A stretch of 64,000 nt of DNA from CALEMW01 sp035447065 (GCA_035447065.1 DAOTGJ010000014.1:1-64000); one strand, 5' to 3'; numbered from the stretch's first letter, positions 49,142-58,171 are shown. The notes: generated from the letters alone by a model not told the origin. Numbers and translations are program-made.

Positions 49142-49164
49142 AACGCTTGTATTAAACAAGTGTT
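49142..49164. promoter_or_regulatory. Putative TetR operator of the efflux operon
   Basis: AACGCTTGT-ATTAA-ACAAGTGTT, an inverted repeat with 8 of 9 positions matched, 24 bases before the TetR start. A TTGACG at 49130-49135 could be the -35 box of the overlapping promoter, though the -10 is not clear. It lies inside a longer GGAAGCA...TGCTTCC repeat. Confidence 0.65.
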
Positions 49165-49188
49165 CTAGTCTGCTTCCGAAAGGCCCCG

Positions 49189-49863
49189 ATGTCCGCACCC
49201 ACCACCAAGGACCGCCTCCTCGACGAGGCCGAGAAGCTGTTCGCCCACAACGGCTTCGATGCCGTTTCGGTGCGCGACATCGCCGCGGCCGCCGAGGCGA
49301 ACGCGGCCGCCATCAACTACCACTTCCAGTCCAAGGAGAACCTCTACCAGGAGGTCCTCCGCCGCCGCATCCTGCCCAAGCGGGAGCGGCTGCTGGCCAT
49401 GCTGGACGAGGTGGAGGGGATGGACCAGGCCGAACGGTTGGAGGCGGTGTTCCGCGGGTTCGCCCGCGTGCACCTGGACGACGCCATCCGTCGTCCGGGC
49501 GGCGCCCTGGTCATGCTGCTGATGTCGCGGGAGCTGACGGACCCGCGGCCGGAGGTGGGGCTGGTGGTGGCGGAGCTGGTGCAGCCCATCCGGGCGCGCA
49601 TGCTGGCGCTGCTCCAGCCGTTGCTGCCCGCCCTGACGCCCCGCGACCTGCAGCTGCTCATCGGCAGCCACATGGGGCAGATCGTCTATTTCGCCGTGCA
49701 GTGGAACAAGCTCCAGGCCCAGCAGGAGGCCGGCCTGCCGCCGTTCATCCCGCTGCCGGCCCTGGCGGTGGACGTGGAGACCTACGTCGGCCTGATCATC
49801 GACCATGTCACCCGCATCACCGTGGCCGGCGCCCGGGCGATGCAGGAGGAGGCGAGCGCGTGA
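49189..49863 (+). CDS. TetR-family repressor of an RND efflux operon
   Basis: Protein of 224 aa. N-terminal HTH (RLLDEAEKLFAHNGFDAVSV, DIAAAAEANAAAINYHFQSKENLYQEVL) is standard TetR; the C-terminal ligand domain resembles the CecR/DUF1956 group. First gene of a four-gene operon with NodT, MFP and RND subunits, each overlapping the next by four bases, so it presumably represses its own operon through the palindrome just upstream. Confidence 0.9.
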   Translation: MSAPTTKDRLLDEAEKLFAHNGFDAVSVRDIAAAAEANAAAINYHFQSKENLYQEVLRRRILPKRERLLAMLDEVEGMDQAERLEAVFRGFARVHLDDAIRRPGGALVMLLMSRELTDPRPEVGLVVAELVQPIRARMLALLQPLLPALTPRDLQLLIGSHMGQIVYFAVQWNKLQAQQEAGLPPFIPLPALAVDVETYVGLIIDHVTRITVAGARAMQEEASA

Positions 49864-51338
49864 ATCCCTTCGTGCGATCCCTGGCCATCACGGCCATTCC
49901 GCTGCTGCTGGCGGGGTGCTCCCTGGCCCCGTCGTACCAGCGGCCGGCCGTGGATGTCCGCGCCGACGGTTGGGCCGCTGCGCCGGCCGAGTCGCCGGCC
50001 GACGCCATGCCCGGCGCGGAAGCCGGCTGGTGGCGGGCCTTCGGCAGCCCCGAGCTGGACGCCCTGGTGGACGAAGCCCTGGCCGCCAACCCCGACGCCG
50101 CCGCGGCGGCCGCCCGCGTGGCCGAGGCCCGCGCCACCTACGGGGGGCAGCGCTGGAACCAGCTCCCGTCGGCGGAGATCGGCGGCACGGTGACGCGCAG
50201 CAAGCGCAACCTGTCGGGCTTCGGCATCCCCCGGTCCGTGCTCAGCACCACGTACGACGTGGCCGCGAGCGCCGCCTGGGAGATCGACCTCTGGAACCGC
50301 CTGGGCGACACCAAGGCCGCGGCCCGCGCCGCCCTGCTCGCCGGCGAGGCCGACGAGCACGCCGTGCGCCAGGCCCTCACCGCCGACGTGGTGCGCGCCT
50401 GGCTCAACGTGAAGCTCCTGCGCGGTCAGCGGGACCTGGGCGCCCGCACCCTGGCCACCTACCAGAACAGCGAACGCATGGTGGCGGACCGCTACACCGC
50501 CGGCGTGCGGCCCGCCTCGGAGGTGCATCTGGCGCGGCAGAACGTGGCCGCGGCGGAGGCCTCCCTGGCGCAGACGGAGCAGGACCTGGCGGCCGCACGC
50601 CGCGCCCTGGAGCTGCTGCTGGGCCGCTATCCGTCCGGCACCGTGGGCGTGGGCGCGACGGATCTGGCCGACCTGCCCCAGCCCGCCGCCGTGCCGGCCG
50701 GCCTGCCCTCGGAGCTGCTGGAGCGCCGCCCCGACGTGGCCGCCGCCGAGCTGCGTCTGGTGGGCGCCACCGCCCGCGTGGGGGCCGCCCGCGCCGCGCT
50801 GTTCCCGCGCCTGAGCCTGAGCGGCAGCAAGGGCTGGAGCACGCCGGACGAGGCGGAGCTCTTCACCTCCGGGGCCGGCGTGTGGTCCCTGATGGGCAAC
50901 CTGGCCATGCCGATCCTGAACCGCGGCGCCGTGAAGGCCCAGGCCGGCGTGGCCCAGGCCCAGAGCGAGCAGGCCGCCGCGGCCTACGTGAAGACGGTGC
51001 TGGGCGCGTTCCGCGACGTGGAGTCGGCCCTGGACGCCGACCGCCGCCAGGCCGAGCGCCTGGACGCCCTGCGCCGCAGCGTGACCCATGCCCGCCGCAG
51101 CGCCGAGGTCATCGACGAACGCTACCGCCGCGGCCTGGACACCTACCTGCAGGTGCTGGACAGCCAGCGCCGCCTGCTCCAGGCCGAGGCCGACCTCCTG
51201 CGCACCGAGAGCGCCCGCCGCGCCGCGCGCGTGAACCTGATCCAGGCCCTGGGCGGGGATTGGGACGATGATCCCGCCGCCCGCGACGTCACCCGCCACG
51301 CCTCCGCGTCGGCCAACAGCGAAGGAACCCAGCGATGA
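49860..51338 (+). CDS. RND efflux outer membrane channel (NodT/OprM family lipoprotein)
   Basis: Protein of 492 aa. Lipoprotein signal ending LLLAGCSLAPSYQRP, then two OEP repeats (WWRAFGSPELDALVDEALAANPD; RYTAGVRPASEVHLARQNVAAAEASLAQ; LPSELLERRPDVAAAELRLVGATARVGAARAALFP). TolC-like trimeric channel. GTG start overlapping the TetR stop (GTGA). Confidence 0.95.
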   Translation: MNPFVRSLAITAIPLLLAGCSLAPSYQRPAVDVRADGWAAAPAESPADAMPGAEAGWWRAFGSPELDALVDEALAANPDAAAAAARVAEARATYGGQRWNQLPSAEIGGTVTRSKRNLSGFGIPRSVLSTTYDVAASAAWEIDLWNRLGDTKAAARAALLAGEADEHAVRQALTADVVRAWLNVKLLRGQRDLGARTLATYQNSERMVADRYTAGVRPASEVHLARQNVAAAEASLAQTEQDLAAARRALELLLGRYPSGTVGVGATDLADLPQPAAVPAGLPSELLERRPDVAAAELRLVGATARVGAARAALFPRLSLSGSKGWSTPDEAELFTSGAGVWSLMGNLAMPILNRGAVKAQAGVAQAQSEQAAAAYVKTVLGAFRDVESALDADRRQAERLDALRRSVTHARRSAEVIDERYRRGLDTYLQVLDSQRRLLQAEADLLRTESARRAARVNLIQALGGDWDDDPAARDVTRHASASANSEGTQR

Positions 51339-52558
51339 GTCTGCGACTTCCCCGGGGCCTGCTGCCCCTCCTGATCCTGGTGGTCGGCGCGGTGGGCGCC
51401 GTGGCCCTCATCAAGCTGCGTCCCGAGCCGCCCAAGCGGCCGGTGCCCAAGCACCTGCCCACGGTCAACGTGATGACGGTGACCACCGGCGCGCCGCTGG
51501 TGGAGGTGACCGGCAACGGCACGGTGGCCGCGCGCCGCCGCATCGCCGTGGTGCCGCAGGTCAACGGCATCGTGCTGAGCACGGGGCCGGGGCTGGAGAC
51601 CGGCGGCGTGTTCGCCAAGGGCGATGTGCTGCTGCGGCTGGACGACAGCGACTACCGGCTGGCCGTGGAGGCCGCCCACGCCCAGGTGGCGCAGATGGAG
51701 GTGGCCCTGGCCCAGGCGGAGCAGGAGGCGGAGATCGCCCGCCGCGAGTGGGACCGCATCCGCCAGGACGATCCCGACACCCTGATCAAGCCCAACGCCC
51801 TGGTCCTGCACGGCCCGCAGCTCAAGCTGGCCCAGGCCAACCTGGAGGCCGCCCGCGCCGCGGAGGCCAAGGCGGAGCTGGACCTGGAGCGCTGCACCGT
51901 GCGCGCGCCCTTCGACGGCCGCACCCTGGACGAGAGCGTGGACGCCGGCCAGTACGTGCGCCTGGGCACGAGCGTGGCCACCATCTACGCCACCGACGTG
52001 GCCGAGGTCACCGTGCCGTTGACGGACGGCGACCTGGCCTTCTTCAGCCATCCCGACGCCGCGGGCCGCGGCGGCGCCACCGCCGAGGTGAGCGCCGAGC
52101 TGGCCGGCCGCCGCCACACCTGGAGCGGCCGCGTGGTGCGCCTGGCCGGCGCCCTGGACCCGCGCACCCGCCTGGTGGACGTGGTGGTGGCCCTGGACGA
52201 CGCCTATGCGGCCACCCCGGACCGCCCCGCACTGCTGGACGGCACCTTCGTGGACGTGGTGATCCACGGCGACGTGCTGGACGGAGCCGTGGAGCTGCCC
52301 CGCGCCGCCCTGCGCGACGCCGACCGCGTGTGGCTGGTGGACGCCGACGGCCGCCTGCGCTTCCGCGACGTGACCGTGGCCCGCGCCGACCGCACCACCG
52401 CCCTGGTCACCGCCGGCCTGAACGCCGGCGAGCGCGTGATCACCAGCGGCATGGAGGTGGTGGTGGACGGCATGGAGGTGCGCATGCCCGGCCAGGGCAA
52501 GCCGGCCGGCGCCGCCGCCGGAGCGGAACGCGCCGCCGCCGCGGGAGGTGCCCAGTGA
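51335..52558 (+). CDS. RND efflux periplasmic adaptor (membrane fusion protein)
   Basis: Protein of 407 aa. N-terminal membrane anchor (LLPLLILVVGAVGAVALI), barrel/lipoyl half VAARRRIAVVPQVNGIVLSTGPGLETGG, alpha-helical hairpin of about 75 residues, lipoyl half LERCTVRAPFDGRTLDESVDAGQYV, and the beta-barrel and membrane-proximal domains. Links the RND pump to the NodT channel. Start overlaps the previous stop. Confidence 0.95.
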   Translation: MSLRLPRGLLPLLILVVGAVGAVALIKLRPEPPKRPVPKHLPTVNVMTVTTGAPLVEVTGNGTVAARRRIAVVPQVNGIVLSTGPGLETGGVFAKGDVLLRLDDSDYRLAVEAAHAQVAQMEVALAQAEQEAEIARREWDRIRQDDPDTLIKPNALVLHGPQLKLAQANLEAARAAEAKAELDLERCTVRAPFDGRTLDESVDAGQYVRLGTSVATIYATDVAEVTVPLTDGDLAFFSHPDAAGRGGATAEVSAELAGRRHTWSGRVVRLAGALDPRTRLVDVVVALDDAYAATPDRPALLDGTFVDVVIHGDVLDGAVELPRAALRDADRVWLVDADGRLRFRDVTVARADRTTALVTAGLNAGERVITSGMEVVVDGMEVRMPGQGKPAGAAAGAERAAAAGGAQ

Positions 52559-55500
52559 ACCGGATCATCGAGTGGTTCGCCGGCAACCACGTGGCGGCCA
52601 ACCTGCTGATGGTGTTCATCCTGGTGGCGGGCGCCATCTCGGCCCTGTCCATCAAGCAGGAGGTCTTCCCGCAGGTGGACCTGGACATGGTCACCATCCG
52701 CGTGCCGTATCTGGGCGCCAGCCCGGAAGAGGTGGAGGAGGGCGTCCTGCTGCGCGTGGAGGAGGCCATCCAGGGCATCGAGGGCATCAAGCGCATCAAC
52801 AGCACCGCGACCGAGGGCTCGGGCGCGGTGATGGTGGAGATCGAGACCGACGCCGACCCGCGCGAGGTGCTGGACGAGGTCAAGCAGGCCGTGGACCGCA
52901 TCATCACCTTCCCGGAGGAGACCGAGCAGCCGGTGATCAACCTGGCCGAGTCCACGGAGCAGGCCATCGACGTGGTGGTGTACGGCGACGTGGGCGAGCT
53001 CGCCCTCAAGGAGCTGGCCGAGCGCGTGCGCGACGACCTGCTGCTGGACCCGGAGATCACCCAGGTCAGCCTCACGGGCACGCGGCCCTACGAGATCTCC
53101 ATCGAGGTGAGCGAGGAGGCGCTGCGGCGCTATGGGCTGACCTTCGACCAGGTGACCGCCGCGGTGCGGCGCGGCAGCCTGGACCTGCCGGGCGGCAGCG
53201 TGAAGACCGACGCCGGCGAGGTGCTGATCCGCACCAAGGGGCAGCGCTACACGGGCGAGGAGTTCGGACGCATCGTGGTGCTGACCGCGGCCGACGGCAC
53301 GCAGGTGGCGCTGGACGACATCGCGCTGGTGCGCGACGGATTCGAGGACATCGACACGCGGTCGTCGTTCAACGGCAAGCCGGCGGCGGTGGTGTCCGTG
53401 TACCGCGTGGCGGAGCAGGGCATCCTGGACGTGACCGGCAAGGTGAAGGAGTACGTGCGCGACCACGCCGACGCCCTGCCCGACGGCGTGTCCATGGCCT
53501 ACCTCAACGACCGCTCGGACATCTACCGCGGGCGCATGAACCTGATGCTGAAGAACGGCGCCATCGGCCTGGTGCTGGTGTTCCTGTGCCTGGCGCTGTT
53601 CCTGCAGCCGCGTCTGGCCTTCTGGGTGGCCATGGGCATCCCCATCTCGTTCCTGGGCGGGTTCTGGATCATTCCGGACTTCGGGGCCTCGCTCAACATG
53701 ATCTCCATGTTCGCCTTCATCATCGTGCTGGGCATGGTGGTGGACGACGCCATCGTGGTGGGCGAGAACGTGTACACCTACCGGCAGCGGGGCCTGAGCC
53801 GCAAGGAGGGCGCCGTGGCCGGGACCCAGGAGGTGGGCCTGCCGGTGATCGTGGCGGTGGCCACCACGGTGATGGCGTTCCTGCCGCTGGCGCGCGTGGA
53901 AGGCATGATGGGCAAGTTCATGGGCCAGGTGCCCATCGTGGTGATCGCGGTGCTGGGCGTGAGCCTGGTGGAGTCGCTGCTGATCCTGCCGGCGCACCTG
54001 TCCACCATCCCGGCCAAGGACATCGACCGCAAGCCGGAGGGGCGGGGGATCCTGGCGCTGCAGGCGCGGTTCGCCCAGGCCTTCGAGTTCTTCATCGAGC
54101 GGTCCTACAAGCCCACGCTGGAGTACGCGGTGCACCACCGCGCCGTGGTGATCGCGGCGGCGACGGCCAGCATCCTGCTGCTGGTGGGGTTCGTGGGCGG
54201 CGGGCACATCCGCTTCACGTTCATGCCCAAGGTGGACGCCGACAACCTCATCTGCGTGATCAACATGCCCGCGGGCGTGCCGGTGGAGGAGACGGAGGCC
54301 GTGGTGAGCCAGGCTCTGGCCGGGCTGGAGAAGCTCAAGGCCGAGGTGGCGCAGACGCGGCCCGACGACGCCCCGGACGTGTTCCTGAACGCCTACGCCA
54401 CCATCGGCTTCCAGCCCCGCGGCAGCGGCGGCGGACGGCCGGGCAGCACGGGCGAGACCGCCTTCGCCGGCGCCAACAAGGCCGAGGTGAACGTGGCCCT
54501 GCTGGCCAGCGAGGAGCGCGGCCTTTCCAGCAACGAGCTGGTGCAGCGCTGGCGCGAGCTGACCGGACCCATCGTCGGCGCCAAGAGCGTGGTGTTCTCC
54601 AGCAACCTGTTCCGGGGCAGCAACGCCCTGGAGATCCAGATGTCGGCGGAGGATCCGGCGGTGCTCACCGCCGCGGCCGAAGCGCTCAAGGCCGATCTGG
54701 CCGCCTACCCCGGCGTGCAGGACATCGACGACAGCTACGAGGAGGGCAAGCACGAGCTGAAGCTGGCCCTGCTGCCCGAGGCGCGCACCCTGGGCCTCAC
54801 GCTGCAGGACCTGGCGCGCCAGGTGCGCCAGGGCTTCTACGGCGACGAGGCCCTGCGCATCCAGCGCGGCCGCGACGACGTGCGCGTCATGGTGCGCTAC
54901 CCCCGCGAGCAGCGCCGCAGCGTGGGCGACCTGGAGAACATGCGCGTGCGCACGCCCGACGGCGCCGAGGTGCCCTTCCGCCAGGTGGCCCGCGTGGCGG
55001 GCGGCCGGGGCTACGCGGCCATCGACCGCGAGGACCGCCGCCGCGTGGTCAGCGTGCTGGCCGACGTGGACCAGAAGGTGACCAACGCCCAGGAGGTCAT
55101 GGCGGACCTGCAGAAGAGCGCCCTGCCGGAGCTGCAGGCGGCGTACCCGTCCCTGCGCCTGTCCTTCGAGGGGGAGGAGCGCGACCGCATGGAGTCGCTG
55201 GGCAGCCTCAAGAAGGGCTTCATGATCTCGCTGCTGCTGATCTACGCCCTGCTGGCGGTGCTCTTCCGCAGCTACGCGCAGCCGCTGATCATCATGTCGG
55301 CCATCCCCTTCGGCCTGCTGGGGGCGGTGATGGGCCACGTGGTCATGGGCATGGACCTGAGCCTGCTGAGCATGTTCGGCGTGGTGGCCCTGACCGGCGT
55401 GGTGGTGAACGACTCGCTGATCATGGTGGACTTCATCAATCGCCACCGCGACGATGGCCACGGCGTGCGCGCCGCGGTGCTGCTGAGCGGCGTGCGGCGC

Positions 55501-55761
55501 TTCCGGCCCATCGTGCTCACGTCGCTGACCACCTTCGCCGGCCTCACGCCCATGCTGCTGGAGCGCAGCATGCAGGCGCGGTTCCTGATCCCGATGGCGA
55601 TCAGCCTGGGCTTCGGCGTGCTCTTCGCCACGTTCATCACCCTGATCCTGGTGCCGGTGAGCTACCTGGTGCTGGAGGACCTCAAGGCCAAGCTGGCGGG
55701 GTCGAAGCAGACCAAGGAGCGGGAGCCGTTCCAGGTGGCCGCGGACGGCGCCGGGCGGTGA
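52555..55761 (+). CDS. RND efflux transporter (AcrB/HAE1-like)
   Basis: Protein of 1068 aa with 12 transmembrane helices in two repeats. N-terminus IIEWFAGNHVAANLLMVFIL, proton-relay region GMVVDDAIVVGENVY in TM4 (two adjacent Asp), second-half GVVVNDSLIMVDFIN, and large periplasmic loops after TM1 and TM7. The sequence groups with the hydrophobe/amphiphile efflux pumps (AcrB/MexB-like, more distant subgroup). Substrates are not predictable from sequence. GTG start overlapping the adaptor stop. Confidence 0.95.
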   Translation: MNRIIEWFAGNHVAANLLMVFILVAGAISALSIKQEVFPQVDLDMVTIRVPYLGASPEEVEEGVLLRVEEAIQGIEGIKRINSTATEGSGAVMVEIETDADPREVLDEVKQAVDRIITFPEETEQPVINLAESTEQAIDVVVYGDVGELALKELAERVRDDLLLDPEITQVSLTGTRPYEISIEVSEEALRRYGLTFDQVTAAVRRGSLDLPGGSVKTDAGEVLIRTKGQRYTGEEFGRIVVLTAADGTQVALDDIALVRDGFEDIDTRSSFNGKPAAVVSVYRVAEQGILDVTGKVKEYVRDHADALPDGVSMAYLNDRSDIYRGRMNLMLKNGAIGLVLVFLCLALFLQPRLAFWVAMGIPISFLGGFWIIPDFGASLNMISMFAFIIVLGMVVDDAIVVGENVYTYRQRGLSRKEGAVAGTQEVGLPVIVAVATTVMAFLPLARVEGMMGKFMGQVPIVVIAVLGVSLVESLLILPAHLSTIPAKDIDRKPEGRGILALQARFAQAFEFFIERSYKPTLEYAVHHRAVVIAAATASILLLVGFVGGGHIRFTFMPKVDADNLICVINMPAGVPVEETEAVVSQALAGLEKLKAEVAQTRPDDAPDVFLNAYATIGFQPRGSGGGRPGSTGETAFAGANKAEVNVALLASEERGLSSNELVQRWRELTGPIVGAKSVVFSSNLFRGSNALEIQMSAEDPAVLTAAAEALKADLAAYPGVQDIDDSYEEGKHELKLALLPEARTLGLTLQDLARQVRQGFYGDEALRIQRGRDDVRVMVRYPREQRRSVGDLENMRVRTPDGAEVPFRQVARVAGGRGYAAIDREDRRRVVSVLADVDQKVTNAQEVMADLQKSALPELQAAYPSLRLSFEGEERDRMESLGSLKKGFMISLLLIYALLAVLFRSYAQPLIIMSAIPFGLLGAVMGHVVMGMDLSLLSMFGVVALTGVVVNDSLIMVDFINRHRDDGHGVRAAVLLSGVRRFRPIVLTSLTTFAGLTPMLLERSMQARFLIPMAISLGFGVLFATFITLILVPVSYLVLEDLKAKLAGSKQTKEREPFQVAADGAGR

Positions 55762-55774
55762 CGCGGGTCCGGAT

Positions 55775-55803
55775 TTGCATCTGCGCAGATATGCGACTAG
55801 ATT
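55775..55803 (+). promoter_or_regulatory. Promoter with palindromic operator before the HesB-like selenoprotein gene
   Basis: TTGCAT (55775-55780), 17-base spacer, TAGATT (55798-55803). The perfect palindrome ATCTGCGCAGAT (55779-55790) sits inside the spacer, so a dimeric regulator could block this promoter. Confidence 0.55.
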
Positions 55804-55846
55804 GAGGGCCAGTTTTCACAGTCACCCCCAGCCGGGAGAAGCGACA

Positions 55847-56188
55847 GTGGCGAGCATGATCAACATCACCGAGGCCGCGGACGCCGCGTTCCGCAACCTC
55901 GACCTGCCGGAGGACGGGCCCAACGCGATCCGTCTGTACTTCCAGGGCTTCGGTTGAGGCGGGCCCTCCGTGGGCATGGCTCTGGATGAGCCCAAGGACG
56001 ACGACGAGAAGGTGGTGGAGGCCGGCATGACCTTCGTCATGGCCCCCGACGTGGTGGGCTTCGCGCGCCAGAGCGGCGGCGTGAACATCGACTACGTGGA
56101 CGACGGCTACCGCAAGGGCTACATGGTCAAGCTGGGCGCCGGCGGCGACTGTGGGAGCTGCGGGGACGGCGGCGGCGGCTGCGGGTAG
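55847..56188 (+). CDS. HesB/IscA-like selenoprotein with in-frame UGA (Sec37)
   Basis: Read through the UGA at 55955-55957 this is a 113-aa HesB-like protein: MASMINITEAADAAFRNLDL, then LYFQGFG-U-GGPSVGMALDEP, and a Cys/Gly-rich tail with C102, C105 and C112. The Sec falls at the first of the three conserved Cys of the IscA family; 64 residues separate it from C102, close to the IscA spacing. HesB-like selenoproteins are a known family in bacteria. GTG start at 55847 is chosen because GGAGAA lies six bases upstream; the internal ATG at 55856 is too far. Function probably iron-sulfur or redox related. Follows the RND operon but has its own promoter and terminator. Confidence 0.88.
55978..55992 (+). 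promoter_or_regulatory. bSECIS-like hairpin for the HesB-like selenoprotein
   Basis: Stem GGCTC (55978-55982) with GAGCC (55988-55992), 5-nt loop UGGAU starting 25 nt after the UGA, with G as second loop base. It fits the bacterial SECIS rules but is short and its loop differs from the CGUGA of the other three. Confidence 0.5.
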
Positions 56189-56214
56189 ACCGGCCGCGAT
56201 CGGACGCGATGCGA

Positions 56215-56247
56215 GGGAGGACCTGCCGGGCAGGTCCTCCCTTTTTT
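56215..56247 (+). terminator. Rho-independent terminator
   Basis: Perfect 12-bp stem (GGGAGGACCTGC at 56215-56226 with 56230-56241), 3-nt loop, followed by six T. Ends the HesB-like gene. Confidence 0.9.
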
Positions 56248-56253
56248 GCTCTC

Positions 56254-57486
56254 CTAACGCACCAGCATGACCCGACGGGTCCTGATGCTTCCGTCCACGT
56301 TCAGGCGGGCGAAGTATGGCCCGCTGGGCAGGCCCGCGCCGCTCCACTGCACGCCATGCCGTCCCGGCTCGAACGCGGCCCGCCGCAGCGGCCGCGCCAC
56401 CCGTTCCCCGTCGGCGGCGAAGATCTCCATCGTCACCGTCCCCGCCCGCTCCAGCGTGAACGCGAATTCCGTGACCGGGTTGAACGGATTGGGCGCAGCC
56501 GACAGCATCTCAGTCCCCGGCACCGCCGGCACCGCTACCGGCCCCGCCAGGAACGACCCCGCATGCTGCGCCGCGTCCACCGTGACCCACCCCGCATCCG
56601 TCCCGCGGCGGTACAGCGCCCCGTCCACGTGCACGTCCGACACGAATGCCGCCCCCGGATCCACCCCCGGCACCGCCCGCAGCGGCGCCTGCCCCGTGGA
56701 CGCGGCGAACTGGTCCTCGCCCCAGCCCACGGCGTCGTAGCCGCAGAGCAGGGCGCTGTACCAGGCGTAGTCGAACATGGCCTGATCGAAGGCGCCGCCG
56801 GGCGCGCTGGTGGTCACCGCCAGCACGCCGATGCCCAGCTGGTTCCGGTACGCCTCCAGCGCCGACGCCTTGGCCCACCACGCCGCCGGATCCTGGTACG
56901 CGCCCAGGGCGATCTGGAAGCTCTCGCTGAGGTAGGCGTCGCCAGGGCCCAGCAGCGGCGCCTCGCCGGTGGGGTTGGCCACCGGATCGATCTCCGACCC
57001 GCAGGCGTGGGCCGGCACCCAGGCGTTGGCGATCACCGGCAGGCCGCGGGCGTGGGCGGCGGCCACCGCGGCGTTCTGGCGCGCGCGCGTGACCAGGAAG
57101 TCGTAGCCGAAGTCGTCCAGGAAGATCCCGTCGGCGCCGGTGGCCTGCCAGGCGTCCATGCGGGCGGTGATCTCGGCCACCGAGAGGTTCTGCGTGCTCA
57201 CGCCCAGATCGATGTAGCCGTAGACCTGCGCCGTGGAGGTGGCGTGGAGCCGGGTCAGGATGGCCACGGTGTTGGCGTGGTCGGGATGGGAGGCCAGCTC
57301 CAGGCCGTCGCCCAGGACCACCACCTGGTAGGGGGCCATCTCGGCGGCGGCGGCGTTCACCTCGAAGGTGCCGTTGAGGCCCGACGGCCAGCCGTAGTAG
57401 ATGAGCAGGCGGCCGGGGGCGACCGAGGCCGCGGCGGCCGTGGCGAAGGTCAGCAGCGCGGACATGACGAGGAGCAGCGTCTTCAT
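56254..57486 (-). CDS. Secreted glycoside-hydrolase-like TIM-barrel protein with C-terminal sorting domain
   Basis: Protein of 410 aa. Signal peptide MKTLLLVMSALLTFATAAAA. Residues about 25-300 look like a TIM barrel of the GH114/DUF4015-related type: RLLIYYGWPSGLNG, VYGYIDLGVSTQNLSVAEI, WQATGADGIFLDDFGYDF (acidic pair at a strand end) and LPVIANAWVPAH. The C-terminal 80 residues are the FlgD-like sorting domain (SAAPNPFNPVTEFAF, MEIFAADGERV, QWSGAGLPSGPYFARL). Possibly a surface polysaccharide hydrolase; specificity unknown. ATG at 57486 starts the signal peptide. Confidence 0.78.
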   Translation of the reverse strand: MKTLLLVMSALLTFATAAAASVAPGRLLIYYGWPSGLNGTFEVNAAAAEMAPYQVVVLGDGLELASHPDHANTVAILTRLHATSTAQVYGYIDLGVSTQNLSVAEITARMDAWQATGADGIFLDDFGYDFLVTRARQNAAVAAAHARGLPVIANAWVPAHACGSEIDPVANPTGEAPLLGPGDAYLSESFQIALGAYQDPAAWWAKASALEAYRNQLGIGVLAVTTSAPGGAFDQAMFDYAWYSALLCGYDAVGWGEDQFAASTGQAPLRAVPGVDPGAAFVSDVHVDGALYRRGTDAGWVTVDAAQHAGSFLAGPVAVPAVPGTEMLSAAPNPFNPVTEFAFTLERAGTVTMEIFAADGERVARPLRRAAFEPGRHGVQWSGAGLPSGPYFARLNVDGSIRTRRVMLVR

Positions 57487-57562
57487 GGGGCAGGCCTTCC
57501 GGTCCGGGGTGATGTCGTGCGCTGAGGATGCGGGAAAGGGGGGGCGAGGACGCAAGCTCGGG

Positions 57563-58171
57563 TCAAGGATCCTCCGTCGACCGGCGGCCGCCTCCGAGAA
57601 ACTCCGCAGCCGCGGCCAGCGCGGCGGCGCGTCGCGCCAGAGCCTCCGCCGCAGGGGCGAGACCGTACTCCGGCCGCGCCAGGGTCTCCGCGTCCGCCGC
57701 CCGTTCCACTAGACCCGCCTCGACCAGCGCCCGCAACGCCAATGCCAGCGACCGCGGCGTGGCGTCCGGCAGCCGCAGCGCGAGATCGGAGAACCGCAGC
57801 CGCTGCCCCACCAGGGCGGCCAGGACAGGCAGGCTCCACTTGCGCGACGCGAGGTTCGCGTGATCGAGATCCCGGGCGGCGTCGACCACCCCGGCGCATT
57901 CCCGCGCCACGGCCTCGCCCCAGGGCGTCAGCAGGATCTCGGGGCGCAGGGGGTGCCCGTAGCCGGGATTGGTCATGACCAGGTCCAGCTCCCGGGCGGC
58001 CGCGAGGGTGCGCCGCACCGAGGGGGCGCTCGCACCCAGGGCGCCGGTCAGCGAGGCCACCCGCTCACCTCCCAGCCGACCGATCTGGGCGATCATGGGC
58101 ACGAGCCAGCGGTGGTGGCAGAGGCGGACCAGGCCGTCGCAGGGGGTGCTGGCTGTTTTCGAGGCGGTCAC
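57563..58171 (-). CDS. Tandem winged-helix (HxlR/MarR-like) regulator
   Basis: Protein of 202 aa that contains two copies of a winged-helix module, residues about 15-95 (CHHRWLVPMIAQIGRLGGER, APSVRRTLAAARELDLVMTN) and about 110-190 (LASRKWSLPVLAALVGQRLR, DATPRSLALALRALVEAGLV). Both resemble HxlR, which is normally a single module acting as a dimer, so this looks like a fused dimer. GTG start at 58171 with GAGG upstream. Divergent from a VOC protein gene with a shared 93-base AT-rich promoter region, hence a likely regulator of that gene. Confidence 0.75.
   Translation of the reverse strand: MTASKTASTPCDGLVRLCHHRWLVPMIAQIGRLGGERVASLTGALGASAPSVRRTLAAARELDLVMTNPGYGHPLRPEILLTPWGEAVARECAGVVDAARDLDHANLASRKWSLPVLAALVGQRLRFSDLALRLPDATPRSLALALRALVEAGLVERAADAETLARPEYGLAPAAEALARRAAALAAAAEFLGGGRRSTEDP

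Noticed and set aside
49860..55761. RND operon as a horizontally acquired resistance island
   Set aside because: Base composition matches the neighbours, gene overlaps are those of an old operon, and no mobile element is near.
52548..55805. Long Gly/Arg-rich frame inside the RND gene
   Set aside because: Shifted frame of the transporter; composition is typical of out-of-frame GC-rich sequence.
55963..55975. Hairpin GCCC-UCCGU-GGGC as SECIS of the HesB-like gene
   Set aside because: Its loop begins only 9 nt after the UGA, outside the usual 16-37 nt range; the GGCTC/GAGCC hairpin fits better.
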